From Sulfuritalea sp. (lineage in GTDB: Bacteria; Pseudomonadota; Gammaproteobacteria; Burkholderiales; Rhodocyclaceae), in NCBI GenBank assembly GCA_016710465.1, contig JADJVS010000007.1:1-34419 (forward strand): 34,419 nt of DNA, in the 5' to 3' direction. The position numbers were made by a program, and so were the translations under genes. Numbering within the stretch: position 1 is the first letter of the stretch; each line of letters opens with the position of its first letter. The notes beneath the pieces are model-generated. The model saw nothing but the letters and a program-made list of their open reading frames with translations, made no database searches and was not told the origin of the DNA. Positions 1-8,267 of this stretch are shown piece after piece.

Positions 1-203
1 TCAGACCACGGCTCATCGCCGTACATGTTGGCGACGGCATCGTCGTTGTCATCTGCCGACCAAACGAGAATGACGCTATCGCCGCCGGTTTCGACGCTCC
101 ACGAGCCCGGCAGACCATCGGAAATGCTCTCGTGGTGTTTGATGGCGGCCTCAAGGGCTGCTTCCGCTTGTGCTGCTTGGGTTTGGTTGGTCGCCGCTTC
201 CAT
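1..203 (-). CDS. Hypothetical acidic phage protein, C-terminus cut by window edge
   Basis: A leftward frame opens with ATG at 203-201 and stays open to the left edge (67 complete codons), so its end is missing. The start follows a good ribosome binding site, AAGGAGA, about six bases upstream. The visible protein begins MEAATNQTQAAQAEAALEAA, an alanine- and glutamine-rich helix, followed by a more ordered part (SWSVETGGDSVILVWSADD) and an acidic stretch. I do not recognise the family. It is transcribed away from the late block, and a promoter-like sequence lies just upstream at 239-266. It could be the last gene of a further leftward module outside the window. The frame, start and ribosome binding site are seen directly; no function can be given. 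Confidence 0.6.
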   Translation of the reverse strand, partial: MEAATNQTQAAQAEAALEAAIKHHESISDGLPGSWSVETGGDSVILVWSADDNDDAVANMYGDEPWS

Positions 204-238
204 GTCGTTCTCCTTCTGTGTTGTGTGTCGATATGGTT

Positions 239-266
239 AGTATATATCAATCAAGTGAGGTGTCAG
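239..266 (-). promoter_or_regulatory. Candidate leftward promoter for the 1-203 gene
   Basis: On the minus strand CTGACA (266-261) is followed after 16 bases by TATACT (244-239). This would start RNA near 232, leaving a leader of about 28 bases that contains the AAGGAGA site. On the plus strand the same stretch holds a weaker pair, TTGTGT (221-226) and TATATC (243-248), which could serve the rightward genes from 267. Prediction by eye only. Confidence 0.35.
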
Positions 267-430
267 GTGATTTTTGAAGAAATTTCAGACGAGCGGCGCG
301 AAGCCTGGGAAGAGCGCGCGGCGATCGTCGAAGAGGGCTGCCAAGTGTCGCGCGGGAGGCCGAGAGGATGGCCGCAGAGCAGATGGCTCTGACGGACGAT
401 GAGATTGAGTTTTTTCAGGGGGTGAAATGA
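267..430 (+). pseudogene. Small phage protein gene with a probable one-base frameshift
   Basis: A GTG start at 267 sits six bases after GAGG. The frame reads VIFEEISDERREAWEERAAI and ends after 41 residues at 392. A second frame overlapping its end reads REAERMAAEQMALTDDEIEF and stops at 430, in ATGA contact with the next gene. Joined, they give a protein of about 54 residues with the pattern 'EERAAIxEE...SRxEAERxAAE', which is common among small phage proteins of unknown role. One extra G in the GGG run at 354-356 would restore a single frame (..VSRGEAERMAAE..). I infer one lost base, either a real mutation or a sequencing error. The first 41-residue frame may be what is actually translated. 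Confidence 0.55.
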
Positions 431-801
431 CGACGATTGCCGCAGACGAGGCAGAAGTGCTGACGCGGGCGCAGAAGGTGGCGGATATGCTCAAAGAGTG
501 GGCGGACTGGCAGCGAGGGTACAGGCTGCGCATTTGGTATCCAGATCGCTCGCCAGGCTTTGCGACCGGCGGCGGCGTTGTTACTCGGGATACGTCCGAC
601 GAGCAGGCGGACGACGCGGCGCACCATCGGTGCGAAATCATCGATCGTTGTGTCGATGATCTGCGAGAGCCAGCGCAGCGAGCAGCAATACATCACTGCT
701 ATCTGCATGCTGTATTCCGCATGCGCGATTACGACGTGGCTCTGCTCGACGCACACGCCGCGCTTGACATTGCGTTTCGGCGCAAAGGCATCCTATGGTG
801 A
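427..801 (+). CDS. Possible late-gene regulator (antiterminator-like), uncertain
   Basis: A 124-residue protein. The N-terminal part (MTTIAADEAEVLTRAQKVAD) looks helical. The middle has YPDRSPGFATGGG, and the C-terminal half is helical (CEIIDRCVDDL, then QRAAIHHCYLHAVFRMRDYD). The pattern 'YPxxxGFxxGGG ... IDxxVDDLxxxQRAAIHHxYLxAVxRxRD' resembles a group of phage proteins found just ahead of terminase genes, the place where late antiterminators (Q and sigma-region-4-like proteins) often sit. I cannot name the family with certainty. The start overlaps the previous stop as ATGA, so translation is probably coupled. The next 114 bases are non-coding and contain TTGACA at 807-812, but no convincing -10 box. 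Confidence 0.6.
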   Translation: MTTIAADEAEVLTRAQKVADMLKEWADWQRGYRLRIWYPDRSPGFATGGGVVTRDTSDEQADDAAHHRCEIIDRCVDDLREPAQRAAIHHCYLHAVFRMRDYDVALLDAHAALDIAFRRKGILW

Positions 802-915
802 TGCTCTTGACAATGGCCTGGAGCAATGCAAGACTTCGCGCGTGAGGGAAGTTGCGCCAAAAACAATGCTGCTTGAGATGGCGGTTTTTTTCGCTGACAT
901 TCCGGAGGGCCGCTG

Positions 916-1359
916 GTGGCGCTAAATCGTAGGCAGGCGCTGTTCGTGGCTGAATACCTCAAGGATCTGAACGCGAGCGCGGCAGCAAGGCGGGCTGGAT
1001 ACAGCGAGAAAAGCGCTTTCCGCTGCGGTGTCGAGAACATGCAAAAACCGGCAATCACTGATGCAATCGCTGCGGCAATGCAGGAGCGCAGCGAGCGCGT
1101 GCAGATCACAGCCGACAAGGTGCTGACAGACATCGAGGCAATCAAGGCCGACGCGATGCGCGAAGCCTCCGACAAGGACGGCAACTTAGCGATGGTCAAT
1201 CACGCCGCTGCGCTCAAAGCCTGCGAGCTGCAAGGGCGGCACCTGCAGATGTTTGTCGATCGAGTCGCGATGACAATCGAGCAAGTCCCAGACGAGGAGA
1301 TAGATGGGCGCATTGCTGAGCTCGTCAGAAAAGCGGGAACTGTTCGCGCTGCTGACTGA
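916..1359 (+). CDS. terS: Terminase small subunit
   Basis: A 147-residue DNA-recognition subunit of the packaging motor. It starts with GTG at 916 behind a strong GGAGGG site at 904-909. Residues 1-30 (ALNRRQALFVAEYLKDLNAS, then AAARRAGYS) match the N-terminal helix-turn-helix region of the Terminase_2 family, whose hallmark is 'LxxxQxxFVxEYLxDLNAxxAAxRAGYS'. The remaining helices would form the oligomeric ring that binds the packaging start site and passes DNA to the large subunit. The gene overlaps the large-subunit gene by 56 bases, a sign of tight co-expression. Length and position are normal for the family. I see no defects. Confidence 0.92.
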   Translation: MALNRRQALFVAEYLKDLNASAAARRAGYSEKSAFRCGVENMQKPAITDAIAAAMQERSERVQITADKVLTDIEAIKADAMREASDKDGNLAMVNHAAALKACELQGRHLQMFVDRVAMTIEQVPDEEIDGRIAELVRKAGTVRAAD

Positions 1360-2746
1360 GCAGGACCGGCGACGGTCAATGCTCAAGTGGCTGAGCTTTT
1401 ACCCGGCGGAAGGGCCATTGCGGCGCGAGCTTTACCGCAAGCACCTTGCTTTTTTCGCTGCCGGCGCTCGATACCCGCAGCGAATGATGATGGCCGCAAA
1501 CCGTGTCGGAAAAACGGAGGGCGTTGGAGCATATGAGGTCGCGCTTCACCTGACCGGAAATTACCCGGAATGGTGGCCGGGAAAGAGATTCGCGCGGCAA
1601 ACTCGCGGATGGGCTGCCGGCGACACGAGGCAGACGGTTCGCGATATCCTTGTGGAAAAGCTGCTTGGGCCGAAGTCGGCGCGCGGCAGCGGGATGATTC
1701 CAGGCCGCCAGATTGTGCGTATCGTGCCGCAGCCTGGCGTTCCAGATGGCGTCGAGTTGGTTGAGGTTAAGCATTCCTGCGGCAAGGTGTCGAGGCTCGG
1801 GTTCAAGTCGTTTGACCAAGGCCGCGTGTCGTTTCAGGGCACTGAGCAAGATTTTGTCTGGCTGGATGAGGAGCCGCCTCCTGACGTCTACGAGGAGTGT
1901 CTTACTCGGACGATGACGACGGGGGGATTGCTCCTGCTGACATTCACTCCGCTGTCGGGATTGTCGGACGTGGTGATGATGTTCCTCCCTGGCGGAGACA
2001 TCCGCGAGCAGGCAGACGAGAAAAGCGGCCGGTTCGTGGTCATGGCCACGTGGGATGATGTGCCGCACCTTGATGAGCGCACGAAAGAAATGCTGTTCGC
2101 GTCGTACATGCCGTTTCAGCGAGACGCTCGCACAAGGGGCGTTCCGGCGCTCGGTAGCGGCGCGATTTACCCGGTGCCTGAGTCAGACATCGTCGTGCCC
2201 GATTTCGCACTGGCTGAGCATTGGCCGCGCTGCTACGGGCTCGATGTCGGCTGGAATCGCACAGCGGCAATATGGGGCGCTACCGATCGAGAGACGAGCA
2301 CGACTTACCTCTACTCGCAGCACTACCGAGGAGAGGCTGAGCCGATTGTCCATGCGCAAGCGATCAAGGACAGAGGCGCATGGATACCAGGCGCGATCGA
2401 TCCCGCGAGCCGAGGACGTTCGCAAAATGACGGTCAGCAGCTGCTCGACCTATATTGCGGCATGGGTCTTGACCTGGCGCCAGCCGACAACGCGGTCGAG
2501 TCCGGAATATACGACACGTGGACGCTACTGTCAGCCGGCAAACTCAAGGTCTTTGCGAGCTGTCAGGACTGGATCAACGAGTACCGGATTTATCGGCGAG
2601 ACGACAAAGGAAAGGTCGTGAAAAAGCACGATCACCTGATGGACGCATCGCGCTATCTCGTGCGAACTGGGCGCGACCTGGCGCGGTGTAAACCAACAGA
2701 AAGCAGCGACGATCAGAACTACGGTGGCGGCGGATGGATGGGCTAA
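1304..2746 (+). CDS. terL: Terminase large subunit (packaging ATPase and nuclease)
   Basis: A 480-residue packaging motor protein. The start at 1304 is set by GAGGAGA at 1294-1300, although it lies inside the small-subunit gene. The ATPase domain shows a Walker A-type loop AANRVGKTE (residues 64-72, Lys70-Thr71), a Walker B motif FVWLDEE (184-190, Asp188-Glu189) and the coupling segment LLLTFTPLSG (210-219). The C-terminal RNase-H-like nuclease domain has acidic residues at YGLDVGW (Asp314), AIDPASRG (Asp366) and KHDHLMDA (Asp443 and Asp447). These cut concatemeric DNA at the start and end of packaging. All catalytic motifs are present, so it looks functional. Its end overlaps the next gene by 13 bases. 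Confidence 0.95.
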   Translation: MGALLSSSEKRELFALLTEQDRRRSMLKWLSFYPAEGPLRRELYRKHLAFFAAGARYPQRMMMAANRVGKTEGVGAYEVALHLTGNYPEWWPGKRFARQTRGWAAGDTRQTVRDILVEKLLGPKSARGSGMIPGRQIVRIVPQPGVPDGVELVEVKHSCGKVSRLGFKSFDQGRVSFQGTEQDFVWLDEEPPPDVYEECLTRTMTTGGLLLLTFTPLSGLSDVVMMFLPGGDIREQADEKSGRFVVMATWDDVPHLDERTKEMLFASYMPFQRDARTRGVPALGSGAIYPVPESDIVVPDFALAEHWPRCYGLDVGWNRTAAIWGATDRETSTTYLYSQHYRGEAEPIVHAQAIKDRGAWIPGAIDPASRGRSQNDGQQLLDLYCGMGLDLAPADNAVESGIYDTWTLLSAGKLKVFASCQDWINEYRIYRRDDKGKVVKKHDHLMDASRYLVRTGRDLARCKPTESSDDQNYGGGGWMG

Positions 2747-3057
2747 ACGCGCGCGAAGTGCGAGCAGGAGCAGCGAGCGCAATCGTCGCAGAGAGCGCGG
2801 CAATTCCTCCGCACATCCGGTCGAGAGTGCTTGAAGTGCGTAGCGTTTATGTCCCCGAGAACAGCCGCAAGGCAGGGCTTGGGAATGCGCTGATGCGCAA
2901 GTTGTGCGCTGATGCTGACATCGCCGGAAACGCACTGTTCCTGATGCCAGACGGTGCTCGCCTTGAGCGATGGTACGAAACTCACGGCTTCGAGCGTATC
3001 CAGGATGAGCCCGTGATAATGTTCCGCAAGCCGCAACAGACGCTGATCAAACACTGA
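2734..3057 (+). CDS. Small GNAT-like acetyltransferase
   Basis: A 107-residue protein resembling the core of GNAT N-acetyltransferases. The acetyl-CoA-binding motif A is seen as VRSVYVPENSRKAGLGNALM (about residues 34-53), with the 'SRxxGLGxAL' turn. A later LERWYETHGFERI segment (about 78-90) is the usual motif B region. It is shorter than typical GNATs (about 140-170 residues) and lacks much of the N-terminal strands, so it is a compact form. It overlaps the terminase end and sits six bases before the portal gene. Compact acetyltransferase-like genes are found between terminase and portal in related podoviruses. Substrate unknown; enzymatic activity is inferred from the motif only. Confidence 0.72.
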   Translation: MDGLNAREVRAGAASAIVAESAAIPPHIRSRVLEVRSVYVPENSRKAGLGNALMRKLCADADIAGNALFLMPDGARLERWYETHGFERIQDEPVIMFRKPQQTLIKH

Positions 3058-3063
3058 GGCAAC

Positions 3064-5178
3064 ATGGCAAAAAAGAGCAAGGCAGACGACGACATCATCG
3101 CCGAGGCAAACGCCAGGCGCGCTCGCTGCTTGGCGTTTGAAGCGGACAACCTACGCGACGCGAAAGACGACTTCCAAAAGCTCGCCGGCAACCACTGGCC
3201 AGAAGACGCGGTGCGGCAACGAGAAATCGAGCGGCGGCCGTGCATCACGGTCAACAAGCTGCCAGCTTTCTTGCACAACGTCACGAATGACCAGCGCCAG
3301 AACAAACTCGGCATCAAGGTACATCCGGTAGATGACGGATCGGACATCAAGACGGCCGAGGTCCTGCAAGGATTGATTCGGCATATCGAGTATGAGAGCG
3401 GCGCAGACGCGGCATATGACACATCAGGATTCCATGCGGCCGCCTGCGGTTTCGGGTTTTTCCGCATTCGCACCGAGTACGACCGCGAAGATTCATTTGA
3501 CCAAGTGGCGCGGTTCGAGCGCTTCCGCTCTCCGTTTTCGGTGCATCCGGATCCGGACGCAAAAGAGCCAGACGGCAGCGATCAAGAATTCTGCTTTGTC
3601 GACGGAACTGTTGCGCGATCAGAGATTGCCCGCGATTACCCCGGCGCATCTGCGGCCGTGTCGAACGAGAGCGACGGCACGGACGACGTGATGCTGCTCT
3701 GCTCGGAGTATTACCGGGTCGAGCACTCGCCGGCAACTCTTGTGCGCTTGAGCAACGGCGAAACCGGGTGGAAAGACGACCTGATCGAGCTGCCGATCGG
3801 CGTATGGATCGCAGACGAGCGCAAAAGCCACCGCCGCAAGGTCATGTGGTACAAACTGACGACTTCCGAGTCAGTCGAGCGAGGCGCTGTTGGCGCCCCA
3901 GGGTGCGCTGAGACATTCACCGACATCATCGGCCGAGCCGAGATTCCCTGCCGATGGATTCCAGTTTTCCCGGTTTATGGCGAGGAGCTGGAAATCGACG
4001 CAAAGGTCGTGAGGTCGGGCCTTATTCGGCACGCCAAAGGCCCGTCCGTGATGTACGACTACTGGATGACTGCGGCGACAGAGGAGGTCACGCTACGGCC
4101 AAAGGCGCCATTCATCGGCGCTGAGGGCCAATTCGAGGGCCACGAGAAAAAATGGCGCTTGGCGAATGTGCAGACGTTCGCCTACCTCGAATACAAGCCG
4201 AAGACGATCGGAGGCCAGCTTGCGCCGGCGCCACAGCGCCAGCCGATGGCTGACATCCCTTCTGGCGTACTCCAAATGGCGATGCACGCAGCCGACGAAA
4301 TCAAAGCAACGACGGGCCTTTTTGATTCATCTATGGGCGCCAGAGGCACAGCAACCAGCGGCGTACAGGAGCGTGAACAGAAACGCCAGGGCAACGTCGC
4401 AAATTTCCACTTCTCGGACAACCTGACGCGCGCAGTGCGACACGCAGGACGGTGCCTTGTCGACATGATTCCGCGAATTTACGACACAGAGCGCGTCGTC
4501 AGGATTTTGGGCGAAGATGAGAAAGTGTCTCACGCGACGATCAATCAACCTCTTGAGCGGCCCGAGCTGGACGAGAAAACTGGCGCCGTCAGAACGGTGC
4601 TGAATGACCTGACAGTCGGCAAGTACGACGTGACCGTTTCCGCTGGCGCCAGCTACTCGACGAGACGACAGGAAGCATCTGACGCGATGGTGTCGTTCGG
4701 TCAGTCATGGCCGAAGCTGATGGACGTTGCCGGAGACAAGGTAGTTACTGCGATGGATTGGCCTGGCGCCGAAGAAATCGCGGAGCGCATCAAGCGCACG
4801 ATCCCGCCAGAAATTCGCGGAGACGATGGCGAAGAGGGAGGAGGGCAGGGTCAGCAGCTTCCGCCCGAGGTGCTACAGATCGTCCAGCAGGCACAGCAGC
4901 ATATTCAGCAGCTCGAATCTGAGCTGCGAGACGCAAAGACCGGAATAGAGAAGGCGCGCATCAGCGCTGAGTCGTCAGAGCGAGTTGCGCAGATCAACGC
5001 CAACAGCAGGCAGGATGTAGAGGAGCTCAAGGGCTGGATTGCAATGCTCATGGAGAGCATGCGGCCGCCGCCAGCGCTCAACGCTGCGGCAATGACGACG
5101 CAAGAACAACAGCCGCAAGAACCAATCGCGCAGGGGCCGGGCCAGCCTCCTGAGTACGCGCCCGGCCAACAGTATTGA
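3064..5178 (+). CDS. Portal protein, P22 type
   Basis: A 704-residue portal, the dodecameric ring at the head vertex through which DNA enters and leaves. The length and the N-terminal blocks (DFQKLAGNHWPEDAVRQREI, then RPCITVNKLPAFLHNVTNDQR) match the P22 portal family. That family is clearly larger than lambda or HK97 portals because it carries a C-terminal barrel. Here the C-terminus is rich in Gln, Glu and Ala with a predicted coiled coil (about residues 605-650: QIVQQAQQHIQQLESELRDA), fitting such a barrel. The tail after about 665 is Gln/Pro-rich and probably flexible. The gene lies between the acetyltransferase and scaffold genes, as expected. The frame is intact. Confidence 0.93.
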   Translation: MAKKSKADDDIIAEANARRARCLAFEADNLRDAKDDFQKLAGNHWPEDAVRQREIERRPCITVNKLPAFLHNVTNDQRQNKLGIKVHPVDDGSDIKTAEVLQGLIRHIEYESGADAAYDTSGFHAAACGFGFFRIRTEYDREDSFDQVARFERFRSPFSVHPDPDAKEPDGSDQEFCFVDGTVARSEIARDYPGASAAVSNESDGTDDVMLLCSEYYRVEHSPATLVRLSNGETGWKDDLIELPIGVWIADERKSHRRKVMWYKLTTSESVERGAVGAPGCAETFTDIIGRAEIPCRWIPVFPVYGEELEIDAKVVRSGLIRHAKGPSVMYDYWMTAATEEVTLRPKAPFIGAEGQFEGHEKKWRLANVQTFAYLEYKPKTIGGQLAPAPQRQPMADIPSGVLQMAMHAADEIKATTGLFDSSMGARGTATSGVQEREQKRQGNVANFHFSDNLTRAVRHAGRCLVDMIPRIYDTERVVRILGEDEKVSHATINQPLERPELDEKTGAVRTVLNDLTVGKYDVTVSAGASYSTRRQEASDAMVSFGQSWPKLMDVAGDKVVTAMDWPGAEEIAERIKRTIPPEIRGDDGEEGGGQGQQLPPEVLQIVQQAQQHIQQLESELRDAKTGIEKARISAESSERVAQINANSRQDVEELKGWIAMLMESMRPPPALNAAAMTTQEQQPQEPIAQGPGQPPEYAPGQQY

Positions 5179-5192
5179 TCGTGGAGATCTCC

Positions 5193-6026
5193 ATGCAGGA
5201 AGCACAAGAGCAGCAAACATCGTCGCCGGCTGACGCAAGCACTGATACGCCGGAAACCGTAACCGAGGACCTGCAGAAGACTGGGTCGCAGGAAGCCGCC
5301 GAGACGCCAGAAGATGGCAACGAAGGCGACGACCAAGGCGGCGAGGAAAAGCCGCAGGAGAAGCCAAGGCGCAGCGCTCGTGACCGCATCAACGAACTTA
5401 CCAAGCGGGCGCACGAGGCAGAGCGAGAGGCGCAGCACTGGCGAGAAGCCGCCGAGCGAAAGCCGGCCGAATCAGCCGACAAGCCAAGCCCTGACAAGTA
5501 CGGGTCGTATGACGATTACGTCGAGGCCTTGGCAGACTGGAAGGCTGACCAGCGCGTGTCAGAGTCTTTCAGGCGTCGCGACGCGGAGCGGTCACAAGCG
5601 GCAGAGTCTCGGGCCGTAGAGGCCAAGGCGCAAGCCTGGCACGAGCGGCAAGGCGCCTTCCGGCAAGCCACTCCCGACTATGACGACATTGTCGGCAAGT
5701 CGAGCGTGCAGGTTGCGCCGCACGTCGTCGATTCTCTGCTCGATAGCGACTCAGGACCGGAGCTTGCGTATCACCTGGCTAAAAACCCGGAAACGGTAAA
5801 GCGTATCAACTCCCTATCGCCGCTGGCAGCGGCGAGGGAAATCGGACGGATCGAGGCATCGCTATCGACTCCTGCCGCGCCACGAGAAAAGCCGGCAAGC
5901 AAAGCGCCTGCGCCAATTACGCCAGCACGATCGAGCGCCCCTGCGTCGGTCAATCTGGCCACTGCAAACATGGACCAATACATCGAAGCCCGTCGCAAAC
6001 AAGGTGCGACATTCAGGCGGCGATAA
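5193..6026 (+). CDS. Scaffolding protein of head assembly
   Basis: I place the start at ATG 5193, six bases after GGAG (5183-5186), giving 277 residues. An in-frame TTG at 5175 is less likely. The first 60 residues are highly acidic and low in complexity. They are followed by charged helices (ARDRINELTKRAHEAEREAQ) and a short basic C-terminus ending in YIEARRKQGATFRRR. An acidic, helical protein with a basic tail lying directly between portal and coat genes is typical of podoviral scaffolds, where the basic helix-turn-helix end binds the coat protein, as in P22 gp8. Sequence similarity to P22 itself is not obvious, so the role rests on composition and position. Confidence 0.82.
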   Translation: MQEAQEQQTSSPADASTDTPETVTEDLQKTGSQEAAETPEDGNEGDDQGGEEKPQEKPRRSARDRINELTKRAHEAEREAQHWREAAERKPAESADKPSPDKYGSYDDYVEALADWKADQRVSESFRRRDAERSQAAESRAVEAKAQAWHERQGAFRQATPDYDDIVGKSSVQVAPHVVDSLLDSDSGPELAYHLAKNPETVKRINSLSPLAAAREIGRIEASLSTPAAPREKPASKAPAPITPARSSAPASVNLATANMDQYIEARRKQGATFRRR

Positions 6027-6049
6027 TCCACATCACGGAGCATTAAAAA

Positions 6050-7264
6050 ATGAGCAATACGCTGCTGACTTCCAGCATTCTGGCTAAAGAAACACTGGCC
6101 GTTATCGAGAACAACTGCGCCTTCGGAGGTATGGTCAATCGCGACTATGAGACCGTCCAAAAAGCATCGATGCAGGACGGCTACGAGCCTGGCGCAACTA
6201 TCAACATCCGCAAGCCTTCGCGCTACACGTACCGATCGGGCCGCGTTGCCGTTCCGCAAGCGTCGGCCGACGGCTCTATTCCGCTGACCCTGTCGCAAGG
6301 CGGCGCGGATTTGAACTTCAACCTGTTCGAGCGCACGCTGCAAATCACCGACCGGCGCATCCAGAAGAAGATCAACGCGGCAGCGGCGACTATCGTCAAC
6401 GAGATCGATCGCGTTGGACTTCTGCTTGCCAAGACTGCCGTCTATAACACCCTGAACCCGGCCGGTGCGCTGCCAACGACTCAAGCAGAGGCGGTTGCTG
6501 CGATTACCAGCATCAATCGCAGGCTCGATGAAATGGGCGCCCCTCGCGACAACATGCGGGGGCTGGTAATGAACCCGGCGCTAAATGCCTCAAGCGTCAG
6601 CGGATTCGCCGGCCTGTTCAACGGGCAGGCCAAGCTTGGGCGGCAGTACGACTCTGGACTGATGGTCGACGCGCTCGGTCTGTCATATGCGATGGATCAA
6701 AACGTGGCCGTTCACACCAACGGGGCGGCGACTGCGACCAACATCAACGGTGCGGGACAGACCGGATCGACGATTACGGTCATTGCTGTGGCTGGCGGCA
6801 CGCTGGCGGCAGGAACTGTAATCACCCTGCCTGGCGTCTTCGCGGTCAATCCGCAGTCGCGGGTCAGCACCGGCGTTCTGGCAGACTTCGTGGTTACGGC
6901 TGACGCAGTGGCCACGGCTACATCAATTTCAATCAGCCCGGCAATTGTCACGAGCGGCCCGTACCAGAACGTCACGGCTTCACCGACGACCGCCCAGCCC
7001 TACGTCATCAAGGGTGCTGCATCGACCTCCTACGGCTGTAATGTCGGCTTCCACGAAGACGCTTTTACTCTCGCCATGGTGCCGATGGCAACCCCGCCAG
7101 ACGGCACCGGCGCGCGAGTGGAGCAAATCTCGCACAACGGCTACACGATCAAGGTCACTGATTTCTACGACGGGACCAATGACAACGTTGTTACACGGCT
7201 CGATGTGCTGTTCGGGTGGGCGGCGACGTATCCGGAGCTTGCCGTCAAGTATTACACGGTCTAA
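6050..7264 (+). CDS. Major coat protein, P22 gp5 type
   Basis: A 404-residue major capsid protein of the HK97 fold. The start MSNTLLTSSILAKETLAVIE and the next blocks (NRDYETVQKASMQDGYEPGA, INIRKPSRYTYRSGR) match the P22 coat family, in which the first helix and the 'G-xTIxIRKPxRY' region are conserved. Residues about 225-320 are rich in Gly, Thr and Ala and should form the inserted (I) domain that stabilises the subunit. The gene follows the scaffold by 23 bases and has a GGAG site. A stable hairpin follows at 7283-7306, which may protect or limit this highly expressed mRNA. The frame is intact and of the expected length. Confidence 0.93.
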   Translation: MSNTLLTSSILAKETLAVIENNCAFGGMVNRDYETVQKASMQDGYEPGATINIRKPSRYTYRSGRVAVPQASADGSIPLTLSQGGADLNFNLFERTLQITDRRIQKKINAAAATIVNEIDRVGLLLAKTAVYNTLNPAGALPTTQAEAVAAITSINRRLDEMGAPRDNMRGLVMNPALNASSVSGFAGLFNGQAKLGRQYDSGLMVDALGLSYAMDQNVAVHTNGAATATNINGAGQTGSTITVIAVAGGTLAAGTVITLPGVFAVNPQSRVSTGVLADFVVTADAVATATSISISPAIVTSGPYQNVTASPTTAQPYVIKGAASTSYGCNVGFHEDAFTLAMVPMATPPDGTGARVEQISHNGYTIKVTDFYDGTNDNVVTRLDVLFGWAATYPELAVKYYTV

Positions 7265-7282
7265 CGGCGGTCATTAACCATC

Positions 7283-7306
7283 AGCGCCGGGGGAAACCTC
7301 GGCGCT
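7283..7306 (+). other. Strong RNA hairpin after the coat gene
   Basis: A ten-pair stem (AGCGCCGGGG with CCTCGGCGCT, one G-U pair) closes on a GAAA tetraloop between the coat gene and the next gene. No U-run follows, so it is not a standard intrinsic terminator. It more likely acts as a 3' mRNA stabiliser or a partial stop downstream of the most abundant virion protein. Confidence 0.6.
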
Positions 7307-7322
7307 ATCTGGAGCGGCGTCA

Positions 7323-8262
7323 ATGAATGATGTTTTTGTAACGTGCATAAAAAACGGTCGGTTTGATCGGTTTGGGCGGCCGCTAGAAAGCGGGTCGTCG
7401 TATACGCTTTCGTGGAGCTTGGCGCGCGACCTGTGGTTATCTGGATATGTGTCAGTCACTGACGCTGCGGTATTTGATTCTAGCAGCGTAGACGTGAGAC
7501 GGCCGAATCTCGCCGCAGAGCTTGCGGCGATTGGCGCGCCAGTGCCGCTATGGGTATGCGGTATGCCGTTTGTCCTATTCGCCGGAGACGGTGGAGCAAA
7601 CGGAATGCTATTTACTGGCACGGCTGGTGGCTTTACGCTGTCAGCGGCCGTGCTGACGGGCTTTGTGATACCAGTCGGATACTGCTACCTGCCGGCAAAT
7701 GCAGGCGGGCTGGGTAATGCGGCTGGCTGGTTTTATTTTGAGATGTCGTCTGCTACTGCTGGCACGGTATATAACAACGGCTTTACACCAACGCCGGGGG
7801 CATTGCCAGCAGTCCCTACAGCAAAAACAGCCTTCGCCAATCCGGCAGGCGGAAGGATAACTCAGACAACAGCAGATATCACCATGCTTTCATGTTCTCT
7901 TGCCGCAGGCGCTATGGGAGCAAACGGATTTTTGAAAGCTGGAATAAAAGAGCTTGGCTCGGCCACCGCTGTCATTAAAACGGGCAAGCACTTATGCAGA
8001 CTCGACGCTGCTACATGACTCCGGTTTCAGGCATCTTCCTGTGCGGATTTTGAGGCAATCATCCAAACACAGGCGCATTAAATGCAACAAATAGCAACGC
8101 GGTCGCACATCGCTTTAGCAGCCAATATCGTAGATCACCTGGGATTTGACTAAGTTCAACTTTGCCAAATGCTTGCACCCTATCCATTACGCAAACATTG
8201 CGGCAAATACTGAATCTGTGCTTATCGTCCCAAGGTATCTTAACCTGCAAGCAAAGGCGTAA
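7323..8262 (+). pseudogene. Virion surface or fibre-like protein gene, frame broken near the 3' end
   Basis: The intact frame (7323-8018) gives 231 residues. An N-terminal domain (VTCIKNGRFDRFGRPLESGS) is followed by a Gly/Ala/Thr-rich beta domain (YCYLPANAGGLGNAAGWFYF, then MSSATAGTVYNNGF, then GGRITQTTADITML). This 'AGWxYxxMSSxTAGTVYNN' domain is often seen in phage structural proteins, where it continues for about 80 more residues. The sequence after the stop holds matching pieces: FEAIIQ in the original frame, then NTGALNATNSNAV in a second frame, then ANIAANTESVLIVPRYLNLQ in a third, ending at 8262. That is five bases before the next start. I infer a gene of about 310 residues broken by a stop and two single-base losses. 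The truncated 231-residue product is the conservative reading. Confidence 0.55.
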
Positions 8263-8267
8263 AAATA

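Noticed and set aside
807..835. TTGACA at 807-812 as a late promoter
   Set aside because: The -35 box is perfect, but no -10 box better than AAGACT is found at 17 bases.
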